Shown piece after piece: positions 8,819 to 16,715 of a stretch of DNA of 64,000 nucleotides. Under the pieces are notes generated by a model, which did not search any database, was not told the DNA's origin, and worked only from the letters and a program-made list of their open reading frames with translations. The DNA is from Streptomyces sp. CB02959 (GTDB lineage Bacteria; Actinomycetota; Actinomycetes; Streptomycetales; Streptomycetaceae): assembly GCF_002803155.1 (NCBI RefSeq), contig NZ_NNBP01000021.1, positions 62,001-126,000 on the forward strand, read 5' to 3'. Positions within the stretch are counted from its first letter, which is position 1, and the number at the start of each line of letters is the position of its first letter. The position numbers were made by a program, and so were the translations under genes.

Positions 8819-9160
8819 TCAATTGTCGCTTCGGTCAGGGAAAAGGGCGCTGTGGTGGGGCTTTCTGGTGCGGGACGTTAGGGCTGTGCGGTCTGCTGTG
8901 GTGTAGGTCCCTGTGGTGGGGAGGCCGGCCTGGTGTTGGAACGTGCGGACGGCCGTTGCGGTCTCGGTGGCGTAGCGGCCCGTGGGGTTGCGCCGGAAGA
9001 GGCCCAGTTGGGCCAGACGGGCCTGCAGATCGCGGACCGCGGGGCCGTGCGCGCCCGGTGCCAGCACGGGAGCGGCCTTCGCCGGGTGGCAGGCCGCCGC
9101 CAAAGCCAGCGCAGCCAGCGCCATCGCCACCGCCGGTCCTCTTCTCCCGTTCCGCCGCAT
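8819..9160 (-). CDS. Secreted peptidoglycan-binding domain protein
   Basis: A small exported protein of 113 residues. The start MRRNGRRGP is followed by a hydrophobic signal segment (AVAMALAALALAAACHPAKA) and then one PG_binding_1 repeat, APVLAPGAHGPAVRDLQ to TYTTADRTAL. This domain binds murein and is normally attached to a hydrolase; here it stands alone. The start has AAGGGGG about 6 bases upstream. LAAAC could act as a weak lipobox. It is divergent from the mutase gene. Confidence 0.82.
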   Translation of the reverse strand: MRRNGRRGPAVAMALAALALAAACHPAKAAPVLAPGAHGPAVRDLQARLAQLGLFRRNPTGRYATETATAVRTFQHQAGLPTTGTYTTADRTALTSRTRKPHHSALFPDRSDN

Positions 9161-9260
9161 GACCCACCCCCTTCCCAACGGTGCGGTGGGGCGAACCTCC
9201 AGGCATGCTGTGAAGGCGGTGCAAACCTGCACTGTTCACCTGTTTGGAGGCGTAGCGGAC

Positions 9261-10841
9261 ATGGTGCGGTACAGCGAGAGCGGGCTGCCCATCGAGCCGG
9301 TGTACGGGCCGGCGGGGCTGGCGGGGTGGGACCCGGACGCCGAACTGGGTGAGCCGGGCGGGTACCCGTACACCCGGGGGATCTACCCGACCATGTACAC
9401 CGGGCGGGCCTGGACGATGCGGCAGTACGCCGGGTTCGGGACGGCGCGGGAGTCCAACGCGCGCTACCGGCAGCTGATCGAACACGGCACGACCGGGCTG
9501 TCGGTCGCCTTCGACCTGCCGACGCAGATGGGGCACGACTCCGACACCCCGATCGCCGCCGGCGAGGTGGGCAAGGTCGGCGTGGCGATCGACTCCGTCG
9601 AGGACATGGAGGCGCTGTTCGGCGGTATCCCGCTGGGGTCGGTCTCGACGTCGATGACCATCAACGCGCCGGCCGCCGTGCTGCTGCTGATGTACCAACT
9701 CGTGGGCGAGCAGCAGGGGGTGAAAGGACATCAGCTCAACGGCACGGTGCAGAACGACGTGCTGAAGGAGTACATCGCGCGGGGCACGTACATCTACCCG
9801 CCGCAGCCGTCGCTCCGGCTGACCGCGGACATCTTCCGCTACTGCCGGGCCGAGATCCCCCGCTGGAACACCATCTCGATCTCCGGCTACCACATGGCGG
9901 AGGCCGGCGCCTCGCCCGCCCAGGAGATCGCCTTCACGCTGGCCAACGGCATCGCCTACGTCCGCACCGCGCTCGCCGCCGGCATGGACGTCGACGACTT
10001 CGCGCCCCGGCTGTCGTTCTTCTTCGTCGCCCGCACCACGCTGCTGGAGGAGGTCGCCAAGTTCCGTGCCGCGCGGCGGATCTGGGCGCGGCTGATGCGG
10101 GAGGAGTTCGGGGCGCGCAACCCCAAGTCGCAGATGCTGCGCTTCCACACGCAGACGGCCGGGGTGCAGCTGACCGCCCAGCAGCCGGAGGTGAACCTCG
10201 CCCGGGTGACCGTGCAGGGGCTGGCCGCGGTGCTCGGCGGGACCCAGTCGCTGCACACCAACTCCTTCGACGAGGCGATCGCGCTGCCCACCGAGAAGGC
10301 CGCCCGGCTTGCCCTGCGGACGCAGCAGGTGCTCGCCCACGAGACCGATGTCACCGCCACCGTCGACCCGTTCGCCGGTTCGTACGCGGTGGAGTCGCTG
10401 ACGGACGCCGTCGAGGAGGAGGCGCTGGCGCTGATGGCGCGGGTCGAGGATCTGGGCGGTGCGGTCGCCGCCATCGAACGGGGCTTCCAGAAGGACGAGA
10501 TCGAGCGCAACGCCTACCGGATCGCCCAGGAGACCGACGCCGGTGAGCGGGTGGTGGTCGGCGTCAACCGCTTCCGCACCGACGAGGAGGAGCCCTACGA
10601 GCCGCTGCGGGTGGACCCCGCCATCGAGGCGCAGCAGGCCGAGCGGCTGGCGCGGCTGCGCGCCCGCCGCAACCGGAACGCGGTCACCGCGGCGCTCGGC
10701 GCGCTCCGGAAGGCCGCCGAGGGCCCGGACAACGTGCTCTACCCGATGCGGGAGGCGCTGCGCGCCCGGGCGACGCTCGGCGAGGTGAGCGACGCGCTGC
10801 GCGAGGTGTGGGGGACCTACGTGCCGACGGACGCGTTCTGA
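9261..10841 (+). CDS. Methylmalonyl-CoA mutase-type catalytic subunit lacking a B12-binding domain
   Basis: Acyl-CoA mutase of 526 residues, only the substrate-binding TIM-barrel part. Fused methylmalonyl-CoA mutases reach about 730 residues with a C-terminal cobalamin domain; here the DxHxxG cobalamin motif is absent, so a separate small subunit is needed. Counting against the Propionibacterium enzyme, Y46, R174 and H211 match its Y89, R207 and H244. The Tyr/Arg pair is the signature for methylmalonyl-CoA, whereas isobutyryl-CoA mutases carry Phe/Gln. TTTGGAGG precedes the ATG. No small-subunit gene is in the window. Confidence 0.88.
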   Translation: MVRYSESGLPIEPVYGPAGLAGWDPDAELGEPGGYPYTRGIYPTMYTGRAWTMRQYAGFGTARESNARYRQLIEHGTTGLSVAFDLPTQMGHDSDTPIAAGEVGKVGVAIDSVEDMEALFGGIPLGSVSTSMTINAPAAVLLLMYQLVGEQQGVKGHQLNGTVQNDVLKEYIARGTYIYPPQPSLRLTADIFRYCRAEIPRWNTISISGYHMAEAGASPAQEIAFTLANGIAYVRTALAAGMDVDDFAPRLSFFFVARTTLLEEVAKFRAARRIWARLMREEFGARNPKSQMLRFHTQTAGVQLTAQQPEVNLARVTVQGLAAVLGGTQSLHTNSFDEAIALPTEKAARLALRTQQVLAHETDVTATVDPFAGSYAVESLTDAVEEEALALMARVEDLGGAVAAIERGFQKDEIERNAYRIAQETDAGERVVVGVNRFRTDEEEPYEPLRVDPAIEAQQAERLARLRARRNRNAVTAALGALRKAAEGPDNVLYPMREALRARATLGEVSDALREVWGTYVPTDAF

Positions 10842-10895
10842 GGCCGTTCCGGGTGCCGGGTGCGGCGCCCGGAACGCGTCCGCCAAACTGGAGGC

Positions 10896-11108
10896 ATGTC
10901 CGCACCCCGACGCCGTTGCCCCATCTGCACCCGAGAGATCGCCGTGGTCGGCGGCCGGTACGCCCGCCACGACCCGCCGGGGCGGCGGACCGGGATCGAG
11001 TTGATCTCCTGCCCGGGGTCGCGGCGGACCGCGCCGATGATGGCCCCCGCGGAGAAGCTCTTCGACCCCGAGGAACCGCCGATGCCCGGTCAGCAGCCGC
11101 TGTTCTGA
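10896..11108 (+). CDS. Small protein with a Zn-ribbon-like CPIC motif
   Basis: A 70-residue protein starting MSAPRRRCPICTREIAVVGG. One CxxC pair near residues 8-11, then RHDPP and ISCPGSRR, could supply a partial zinc site (two Cys, a His, one Cys). It is basic, with an acidic/proline-rich tail. The ATG has CTGGAGG just upstream. The function is unknown; it resembles small conserved actinobacterial proteins. It lies 54 bases after the mutase gene and could be co-transcribed. Confidence 0.7.
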   Translation: MSAPRRRCPICTREIAVVGGRYARHDPPGRRTGIELISCPGSRRTAPMMAPAEKLFDPEEPPMPGQQPLF

Positions 11109-11129
11109 CGGACCGCCCCCGGGGGCGAA

Positions 11130-11840
11130 CTACGGTGCCAGGACGTCGAGTTCGGCCATCGCGCCGGTGGTGATCTCCCGGGTGAGGGCCTCCGCGCGGG
11201 CCGCGTCCCCGGTGCGGATCGCCTCGGCGACCTGGACGTGCAGGGTGACCGCGGACGGGTCGGGGTCGGTGAACATCACGTGGTGATGGGTGCGGCCGGT
11301 GAGCACGGCGGCGACGACCTCGGCGAGGCGGGCGAACATCTCGTTGCCGGAGGCGGACAGCACCACCCGGTGGAACGCCATGTCGTGGACGAGGTAGGCG
11401 TCGAGCTGCTGGCCGCGCGAGGTGGCGACCATCCCCATGGCGTGCTCGGTGAGTTCGGCGCACTGGGCGGGGGTGGCGTGGTGGGCGGCCAGTCCGGCCG
11501 CCACCGGCTCGACGGCCGAGCGCAGCACGGTCAGTGAGCGCAACTGCCGGGGGCGGTCCCGGCCGGCCAGCCGCCAGCCGATGACCCGCGGGTCGTAGAC
11601 GTTCCACTCCTCGGTCGGGCGGACGGTCACCCCGACCCGGCGCCGGGAGGCGACCAGGTGCATGGACTCCAGGACCCGGATCGCCTCGCGGATCACCGTG
11701 CGCGAGACGTCGAACCGCTCGGCCAGCTCGTCGGTGCGCAGGACCGTGCCCGGAGGGTGGTCGCCCGCGGTGATCGCGGGCCCCAGGGACTCCAGCACGC
11801 GGGCGTGCAGCCCCTTCTCCCCGTTCCCGGTCGCTTCCAT
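11130..11840 (-). CDS. gntR: GntR/FadR-family regulator of gluconate genes
   Basis: The 236-residue protein has an N-terminal winged helix (about 10-75, DELAERFDVSRTVIREAIRVLESM) and a C-terminal FCD ligand domain (about 95-225). Divergent placement to gluconokinase and gluconate permease makes it the likely gluconate-responsive repressor. No ribosome site precedes the ATG; TAGGCT lies 6 bases upstream and TTAATT 18 bases before that, so a leaderless mRNA is likely. The inverted repeat at 11874-11918 is its likely operator. Confidence 0.88.
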   Translation of the reverse strand: MEATGNGEKGLHARVLESLGPAITAGDHPPGTVLRTDELAERFDVSRTVIREAIRVLESMHLVASRRRVGVTVRPTEEWNVYDPRVIGWRLAGRDRPRQLRSLTVLRSAVEPVAAGLAAHHATPAQCAELTEHAMGMVATSRGQQLDAYLVHDMAFHRVVLSASGNEMFARLAEVVAAVLTGRTHHHVMFTDPDPSAVTLHVQVAEAIRTGDAARAEALTREITTGAMAELDVLAP

Positions 11841-11873
11841 GGGCCAAGCCTACGTTCCCGCCTTCCGGCCAAT

Positions 11874-11918
11874 TAAGTATGACGTTTGCGTCACAGGGGC
11901 TTGAATACGTCGTACCTA
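11874..11918. promoter_or_regulatory. Candidate GntR operator between gntR and gntK
   Basis: The arms TAAGTATGACG (11874-11884) and CGTCGTACCTA (11908-11918) are inverted copies matching at 9 of 11 positions. A smaller perfect dyad, TGACG-N4-CGTCA (11880-11893), is nested in the left arm. The arms overlap the likely gntR -35 region, so the site could control both directions. Confidence 0.5.
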
Positions 11919-12030
11919 ATGAGTTTCAGTGGGGGCGCACGAGGTCGAAGAGGACAGCGTCGTACCGATCGCCCTGGTATGGGTGAGTCGGCGCGAGGCG
12001 TTCTGTATACGAAGTTTCGAGGTATTCGGG

Positions 12031-12546
12031 ATGGGAAGCGCCGACGTCATCGTCGTGATGGGTGTGGCCGGGACCGGCAAGACGACGATCGGTCCCCTGG
12101 CGGCCGACGCGCTGTGCGTCCCGTACGCCGAGGGCGACGACTTCCACCCGCCGGCCAACATCGCCAAGATGTCGGCGGGCATCCCGCTGGACGACGCCGA
12201 CCGCGGCCCCTGGCTCGACGCCATCGGCGCCTGGGCGCACGGCCGGGCCGGCCGCGGCGGAGTGGTCAGCTGCTCCGCGCTCAAGCGCGCCTACCGCGAC
12301 CGGCTGCGGGCCGCCGCCCCCGGCGTCGTCTTCCTCCACCTCGCCGGCGACCGCGCGCTCATCGAGGCGCGGATGGCCGAACGCAAGGGCCACTTCATGC
12401 CCACCGCACTGCTGGACTCCCAGTTCGCCACGCTCGAACCGCTCGGTCCGGACGAGGCGGGCGTGGTCGTCGACGTCTCCGGCACCCCGGAGCAGATCGC
12501 CGACCGGGCGGCCGCCGCACTGCGCCGCCCGGCCCCGGCCGCGTAA
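12031..12546 (+). CDS. gntK: Gluconokinase
   Basis: Phosphorylates D-gluconate to 6-phosphogluconate for the pentose phosphate pathway. The 172-residue protein has Walker A GVAGTGKTT (about 11-19), the substrate segment EGDDFHPPANIAKMSAGIPL and the typical SCSALKRAYRDRLR. Length is normal for the family. The ATG has GAGG about 9 bases upstream. It is followed by gntP after a hairpin-rich gap of 163 bases. Confidence 0.93.
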   Translation: MGSADVIVVMGVAGTGKTTIGPLAADALCVPYAEGDDFHPPANIAKMSAGIPLDDADRGPWLDAIGAWAHGRAGRGGVVSCSALKRAYRDRLRAAAPGVVFLHLAGDRALIEARMAERKGHFMPTALLDSQFATLEPLGPDEAGVVVDVSGTPEQIADRAAAALRRPAPAA

Positions 12547-12575
12547 CCCCGCGCCGAGGCCGAACCGCAGACCGC

Positions 12576-12690
12576 CGGGCCCCTCCCTTCCCCCCCCGAG
12601 GGGCCCGGCTCCCCTCACCGTTCCCCCCGTTCCCCCCTCCCCTCCGACAAAGGGGCCCTCCGATCGCCGGGCCTCCGGCGGAGGGGCCCC
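12576..12690 (+). terminator. Two hairpins between gntK and gntP
   Basis: Stem 1 is a perfect 10-bp pairing of 12576-12585 with 12598-12607. Stem 2 pairs 12652-12662 with 12679-12690 with one bulge. The tract between is pyrimidine-rich. Such structures inside an operon may reduce transcription or stabilise the upstream message, letting gntK and gntP be expressed at different levels. Confidence 0.5.
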
Positions 12691-12709
12691 TCCAACCAAG
12701 GGAATCGCC

Positions 12710-14137
12710 GTGCCACATCTCAGCGTCGAGATGCTCGCAGCGGACGCGACCACGCCGATCACCTCGGCCGGTCACGCACAGCTGGGCATCGCCGTCCTGG
12801 CGGGTATCGCCGTCATCGTCCTGCTGATCACCAAGTTCAAGCTGCACGCCTTCCTGTCGCTGATCATCGGTTCGCTGGTGCTCGGCGCGGTGGCCGGTGC
12901 GCCGCTCGACAAGGCCATCGCCAGCTTCTCCACCGGACTGGGCACCACGGTCGCGGGCACCGGCGTACTGATCGCGCTGGGCGCCGTCCTCGGCAAGCTG
13001 CTCGCCGACTCCGGCGGCGCGGACCAGATCGTGGACACGATCCTGGCCAAGGCCGGACGGCGGGCGATGCCCTGGGCGATGGTGCTGATCGCCGGGATCG
13101 TCGGACTGCCGATCTTCTTCGAGGTCGGCATCGTGCTGCTGATCCCCGTGGTGCTGCTGGTCGCCAAGCGCGGCAACTTCTCCCTCATGCGCGTCGGCAT
13201 CCCGGCGCTGGCCGGCCTCTCCGTGATGCACGGGCTGATCCCCCCGCACCCCGGGCCGCTGGCCGCGATCGACGCGGTCAAGGCCAACCTCGGCGTCACG
13301 CTGGCGCTGGGCGTCGTCGTCGCCATCCCCGCGGCGATCGTCGCCGGCCCGCTCTTCTCCCGCTACGCGGCCCGCTGGGTCGACATCGCCCCGCCCGAGA
13401 AGATGCTGTTCTCCTCCGGGGAGACCCCGGACCCCCAGGCCCAGCGCACCTCCGACGACCTTCAGAAGCGCCCCGGCTTCGGCATCACCGTCGCCACCGT
13501 CCTGCTGCCGGTCGTGATGATGCTGGCCAAGGCCCTCGTGGACGTCGTCGTCGACGACCCCAAGGACTCCCTCCAGCGGGTCTTCGACGTCGTCGGCTCC
13601 CCGCTGATCGCGCTGCTCACCGCCGTCGTCGTCGGTATGTTCACGCTCGGCCGCTCGGCCGGCTTCACCCGCGGCAGGATCGCGTCCACCGTCGAGTCCT
13701 CGCTCGGCCCGATCGCCGGCGTGCTGCTGATCGTCGGCGCCGGCGGCGGCTTCAAGCAGACCCTGGTGGACTCCGGCGTCGGCCAGATGATCCTGGAGAT
13801 CTCCAAGGACTGGAACATCTCCACGCTGCTGCTGGCCTGGCTGATCGCGGTCACCATCCGCCTCGCCACCGGCTCCGCCACCGTCGCCACCATCTCGGCC
13901 GCGGGCCTGGTCGCCCCCCTCGCCGCCGACATGAGCACCACCCACACCGCCCTCCTCGTCCTCGCCATCGGCGCCGGCTCCCTCTTCTTCAGCCACGTCA
14001 ACGACGCCGGCTTCTGGATGGTCAAGGAGTACTTCGGCATGGACGTCGGCCAGACCCTGAAGACCTGGTCGGTGATGGAGACGCTGATCTCGGTCGTCGG
14101 GATAGTGGGGGTGCTGCTGCTGTCGCTGGTGGTGTAG
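12710..14137 (+). CDS. gntP: Gluconate:H+ symporter, GntP family
   Basis: Gluconate permease of 475 residues with about 12-14 hydrophobic segments. IALGAVLGKLLADSGGA and GLIPPHPGPLAAI are conserved GntP features. GTG 12710 is preceded by AAGGGA at a spacing of 6; ATG 12731 is an alternative. The 3' end (METLISVVGIVGVLLLSLVV) exists again in decayed form at 15071-15154. A terminator follows at 14157. Confidence 0.93.
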   Translation: MPHLSVEMLAADATTPITSAGHAQLGIAVLAGIAVIVLLITKFKLHAFLSLIIGSLVLGAVAGAPLDKAIASFSTGLGTTVAGTGVLIALGAVLGKLLADSGGADQIVDTILAKAGRRAMPWAMVLIAGIVGLPIFFEVGIVLLIPVVLLVAKRGNFSLMRVGIPALAGLSVMHGLIPPHPGPLAAIDAVKANLGVTLALGVVVAIPAAIVAGPLFSRYAARWVDIAPPEKMLFSSGETPDPQAQRTSDDLQKRPGFGITVATVLLPVVMMLAKALVDVVVDDPKDSLQRVFDVVGSPLIALLTAVVVGMFTLGRSAGFTRGRIASTVESSLGPIAGVLLIVGAGGGFKQTLVDSGVGQMILEISKDWNISTLLLAWLIAVTIRLATGSATVATISAAGLVAPLAADMSTTHTALLVLAIGAGSLFFSHVNDAGFWMVKEYFGMDVGQTLKTWSVMETLISVVGIVGVLLLSLVV

Positions 14138-14156
14138 CGGCACCCCCACGGACAGG

Positions 14157-14203
14157 AACGAGCCTTCGCCGGCTGCCCCTAAGGGGGTCGGCGGGGGCTC
14201 GTT
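14157..14203 (+). terminator. Terminator after gntP
   Basis: AACGAGCC (14157-14164) pairs with GGCTCGTT (14196-14203), and an inner stem forms around CCCCTAAGGGG. It begins 20 bases after the gntP stop and lies between gntP and the convergent GntR/UTRA gene. Confidence 0.6.
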
Positions 14204-14256
14204 GTCGTGGGGCGGCGGCTACCGGGGCGGGGAGCCGGTGTCCGCCCTGACGGCCC

Positions 14257-14979
14257 TCACGGCTGGTACTCGTACCCGATCGTGAAGCGGGGCGGCAGGC
14301 ACCATTCGCCGTATTCGATGACACCGTCGGCGTCCGACCAGCGGTGTGCCCCCGCCAGGATCGGAGAGCCCACGGGGAGGCCCAGGGCGCTGGCCTCGCG
14401 GGCGTCCGCGGCCCGGGCGTGCATGTCGTCCCTGGCGTGCGCGATGGTGCGCTCCGTGGCCTCCAACACCCGCGCGGACAAGCCGTGGTTGCGCTCCGGC
14501 GCGGTGTTCAGCAGGTCGGGCACGAGGGCGGCGAACGGTGCCGGGTACCACGTCACCGCCAACACCGTCCGGGTCTTGCCCCGACCCGCCAGCCACTCCC
14601 GCCGCACCACCTGGTCTCCCGTGTCCAGGTCGAAGATCTCGGCGATGTACAGCGGAGGGGCAACCAACTCTGCCGCCGTGACCCGGCTCGTCTCGCCGTC
14701 GGCGAGGAACGACTTCACGCGCTGCACCCTGGCGAGCCGGTCGCGCGCCGACAGGGTCCACACCGGGTCGTCGGCGACGTACGTGCCGCGCGGAGTGGTC
14801 CGGATGTACCCCTCGACCTGGAGCGCCTGGAGAGCGCGGGACACCGTCGCGGCGGCCACCTGCCACTGCCCCGAGATCTCCCGGTTCGTGGGCAGCTTCG
14901 CCCCTGGCTCCAGATCGCCCGACAGGATGCGCTCGCGGAAGTGATCCGCGATCTTCGTAAACGTTTTCGGATCGGCCAT
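14257..14979 (-). CDS. GntR/HutC-family transcriptional regulator with UTRA domain
   Basis: The 240-residue protein has a winged helix at about 5-72 (KLPTNREISGQWQVAAATVSRALQAL) and a UTRA effector domain (about 95-235, ending EYGEWCLPPRFTIGYEYQP). The ligand is unknown. This type is common in Streptomyces accessory DNA. The gene lies exactly between intact gntP and a decayed copy of the gntP 3' end, which marks it as inserted. The start has AGGGAAG close upstream. It is convergent with gntP. Confidence 0.82.
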   Translation of the reverse strand: MADPKTFTKIADHFRERILSGDLEPGAKLPTNREISGQWQVAAATVSRALQALQVEGYIRTTPRGTYVADDPVWTLSARDRLARVQRVKSFLADGETSRVTAAELVAPPLYIAEIFDLDTGDQVVRREWLAGRGKTRTVLAVTWYPAPFAALVPDLLNTAPERNHGLSARVLEATERTIAHARDDMHARAADAREASALGLPVGSPILAGAHRWSDADGVIEYGEWCLPPRFTIGYEYQP

Positions 14980-15070
14980 CTTCCCTATTCCTCAAGTGAG
15001 TTGAGTAGCAAGTCGCTCAGCGACATTAGGGCGCCCGGGACCGCAGCCGGAGTGCTTCGGCCGCCTCGAC

Positions 15071-15154
15071 GCTGAATTCGTTCACGTGTTGGAGACGTTG
15101 ATCTCGGTGGCGGGGGCGTGCGGGGTGCTGTTGCTGTCGTTGGTCGGGTGGCGG
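15071..15154 (+). pseudogene. Decayed second copy of the gntP 3' end
   Basis: Bases 15086-15154 align without gaps to 14072-14140, the last codons of gntP plus the stop region, at 53 of 69 identities. The translation MLETLISVAGACGVLLLSLVG parallels the GntP C-terminus. Similarity continues upstream to about 15071 after a one-base gap. The reading frame does not stop at the gntP position. The differences, many of them synonymous, indicate an old duplicate or a piece of a foreign gntP allele. The rest of 14980-15387 holds no other recognisable gene. Confidence 0.7.
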
Positions 15155-15387
15155 GCGTCGTGGAGGCGACGGCGCTGGGGAGGGCCTGGGCGAGCGCCTG
15201 CTGACTGCCTTCACGGGCGGGCGGCGAGGCGCGTCGTCGGCGAGCGAACGGGGGCGGCTGCTCAGACAGCCCGTTCACGTGCGGTCCCCCCACCGACCCT
15301 CCGAAGGGTGACGGCGACCGATCTCCGTTTCGGTGTGGCCGGGGCGGGAGTACCGTCGGACCGGTCGAGCTCCGAAGGGAATTCCGG

Positions 15388-16593
15388 ATGCCCTACGCCA
15401 GTGGCGACGCCAGCGAGCGCATCGGACAGCGCATCGCCGCGGCCCGCAAGGCGCGTGGTCTGACGCAGCTGCAACTCGCCCTGCGCGTGCCGTGCTCGAA
15501 GTCGCTCATCGCCCAGGTGGAGCGCGGCCACAAGCCCGCCACGCCGTCCCTGACCGCAGGCGTCGCCCGTGCTCTCGGGGTCCGTCTCGAACAGCTCACC
15601 GGGCAGCCGTACGAGGACCCCCACCGGGGGCGGGTGCGTGCGACCGTGCCGGACATCCAGACGTCGATGCTGTCGTGGGACCTGCCCGAAGAGGACCTTC
15701 CGGTCCGGTCCTTCGACGCCCTGGCCGCCGATGTCGCACGGGCCTCGGCGCTCGGGCGGAAGGCGCGTTACGCGACGCTCGGCACGCTGCTTCCGCCGCT
15801 GCTGGACGAGTTGTCGGCCGCCTGCCACTCGGCCGACGGGGGCGAACGGGAGAAGCTGTTCGGGCTGCTCGCCGAGGCGTACAGCGGGGTGACCGCCATC
15901 GCCTACACCGTGGGGTACTTCGATCTGCGTTCGCAGGCCATGGACCGGGTGCAGTGGGCAGCACGGGAGTCGCACGACCCCCTGCGTGTCGGACGTACGC
16001 AGTGGCAGCGCGCCACCTTGTTCCTACAGGCGGCCGCGTATGGCCGCGGGATGCGGCTCTTGGACCGTGTGCGCCACGACCTGGGCGAGGACATCGGCCG
16101 CATGGCGGCACCCGAGCTGAGCATGCACGGTTCCGTACACCTGCGTTCGGCCATGTTCGCCGCGCGGGACGGGAACGCGGCCACCGCCCGCGCGCATCTC
16201 GACGCCGCGGCCGACACCGCACGTCTGCTCGGGCGGGACGCGAACCACTACGGCCTGGAGTTCGGGCCGACCAACGTGGCCATGCACCGGCTCGGGGTGG
16301 CCGTGGAACTGCACGACGGGCCGGAGATCGGACGCCTCATGCGGCGCACCCGGCTGCCCACCGACGTGGCACCCGTCCGGGCGGGCCGCTGGTACATGGA
16401 CGCGGCGAAGGGCTGGCTCGACTACGGCAATCGTGACAAGGCGTTCACCGCGCTCCAGGCTGCCCGCCGCGTGGCACCCGAGCAGACCCGCAACCATCCC
16501 CAAGTGCGGGAAACCGTCCACGCGTTGATTCGCCTCCAGCGGTACGGCAGCGAGCCCCTGTCTGGTTTCGCGGCCTGGCTCGGCATCACCTGA
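15388..16593 (+). CDS. XRE-family helix-turn-helix protein with C-terminal repeat region
   Basis: The 401-residue protein has an N-terminal Cro/CI-type DNA-binding domain (about 11-68, RIGQRIAAARKARGLTQLQ to ALGVRLEQLTG). The remaining 330 residues are mainly helical and resemble TPR-type regulators that sense small molecules. GAAGGGA precedes the ATG. This class is abundant in Streptomyces and usually sits next to a small partner gene, as here (16716). The target is unknown. Confidence 0.83.
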   Translation: MPYASGDASERIGQRIAAARKARGLTQLQLALRVPCSKSLIAQVERGHKPATPSLTAGVARALGVRLEQLTGQPYEDPHRGRVRATVPDIQTSMLSWDLPEEDLPVRSFDALAADVARASALGRKARYATLGTLLPPLLDELSAACHSADGGEREKLFGLLAEAYSGVTAIAYTVGYFDLRSQAMDRVQWAARESHDPLRVGRTQWQRATLFLQAAAYGRGMRLLDRVRHDLGEDIGRMAAPELSMHGSVHLRSAMFAARDGNAATARAHLDAAADTARLLGRDANHYGLEFGPTNVAMHRLGVAVELHDGPEIGRLMRRTRLPTDVAPVRAGRWYMDAAKGWLDYGNRDKAFTALQAARRVAPEQTRNHPQVRETVHALIRLQRYGSEPLSGFAAWLGIT

Positions 16594-16594
16594 G

Positions 16595-16613
16595 GTTTCA
16601 CGAGCCGTGAAAC
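16595..16613. promoter_or_regulatory. Palindrome between the XRE gene and its small partner
   Basis: GTTTCACG-AGC-CGTGAAAC is a perfect dyad with 8-bp arms and a 3-base centre, starting 2 bases after the XRE stop codon. It may be an operator for the downstream small gene, or a short terminator. It is less GC-rich than terminators elsewhere in the window, which favours an operator. Confidence 0.45.
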
Positions 16614-16715
16614 TCGCCGGGCTTCTCCGCGCCCAGCATGAAGGGACAAGGCCGGGCGAGGACGCACTGGTGCGACCTCCTCGGGTGTGCCCCGTGCTGG
16701 TTGAGGAGCGTGAAG

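Noticed and set aside
15245..15281. GAACGGG/CCCGTTC hairpin and a second CGTTCACGTG near the XRE gene, considered as an attachment site
   Set aside because: The repeats are 7-10 bases long, and no integrase or tRNA gene is near.
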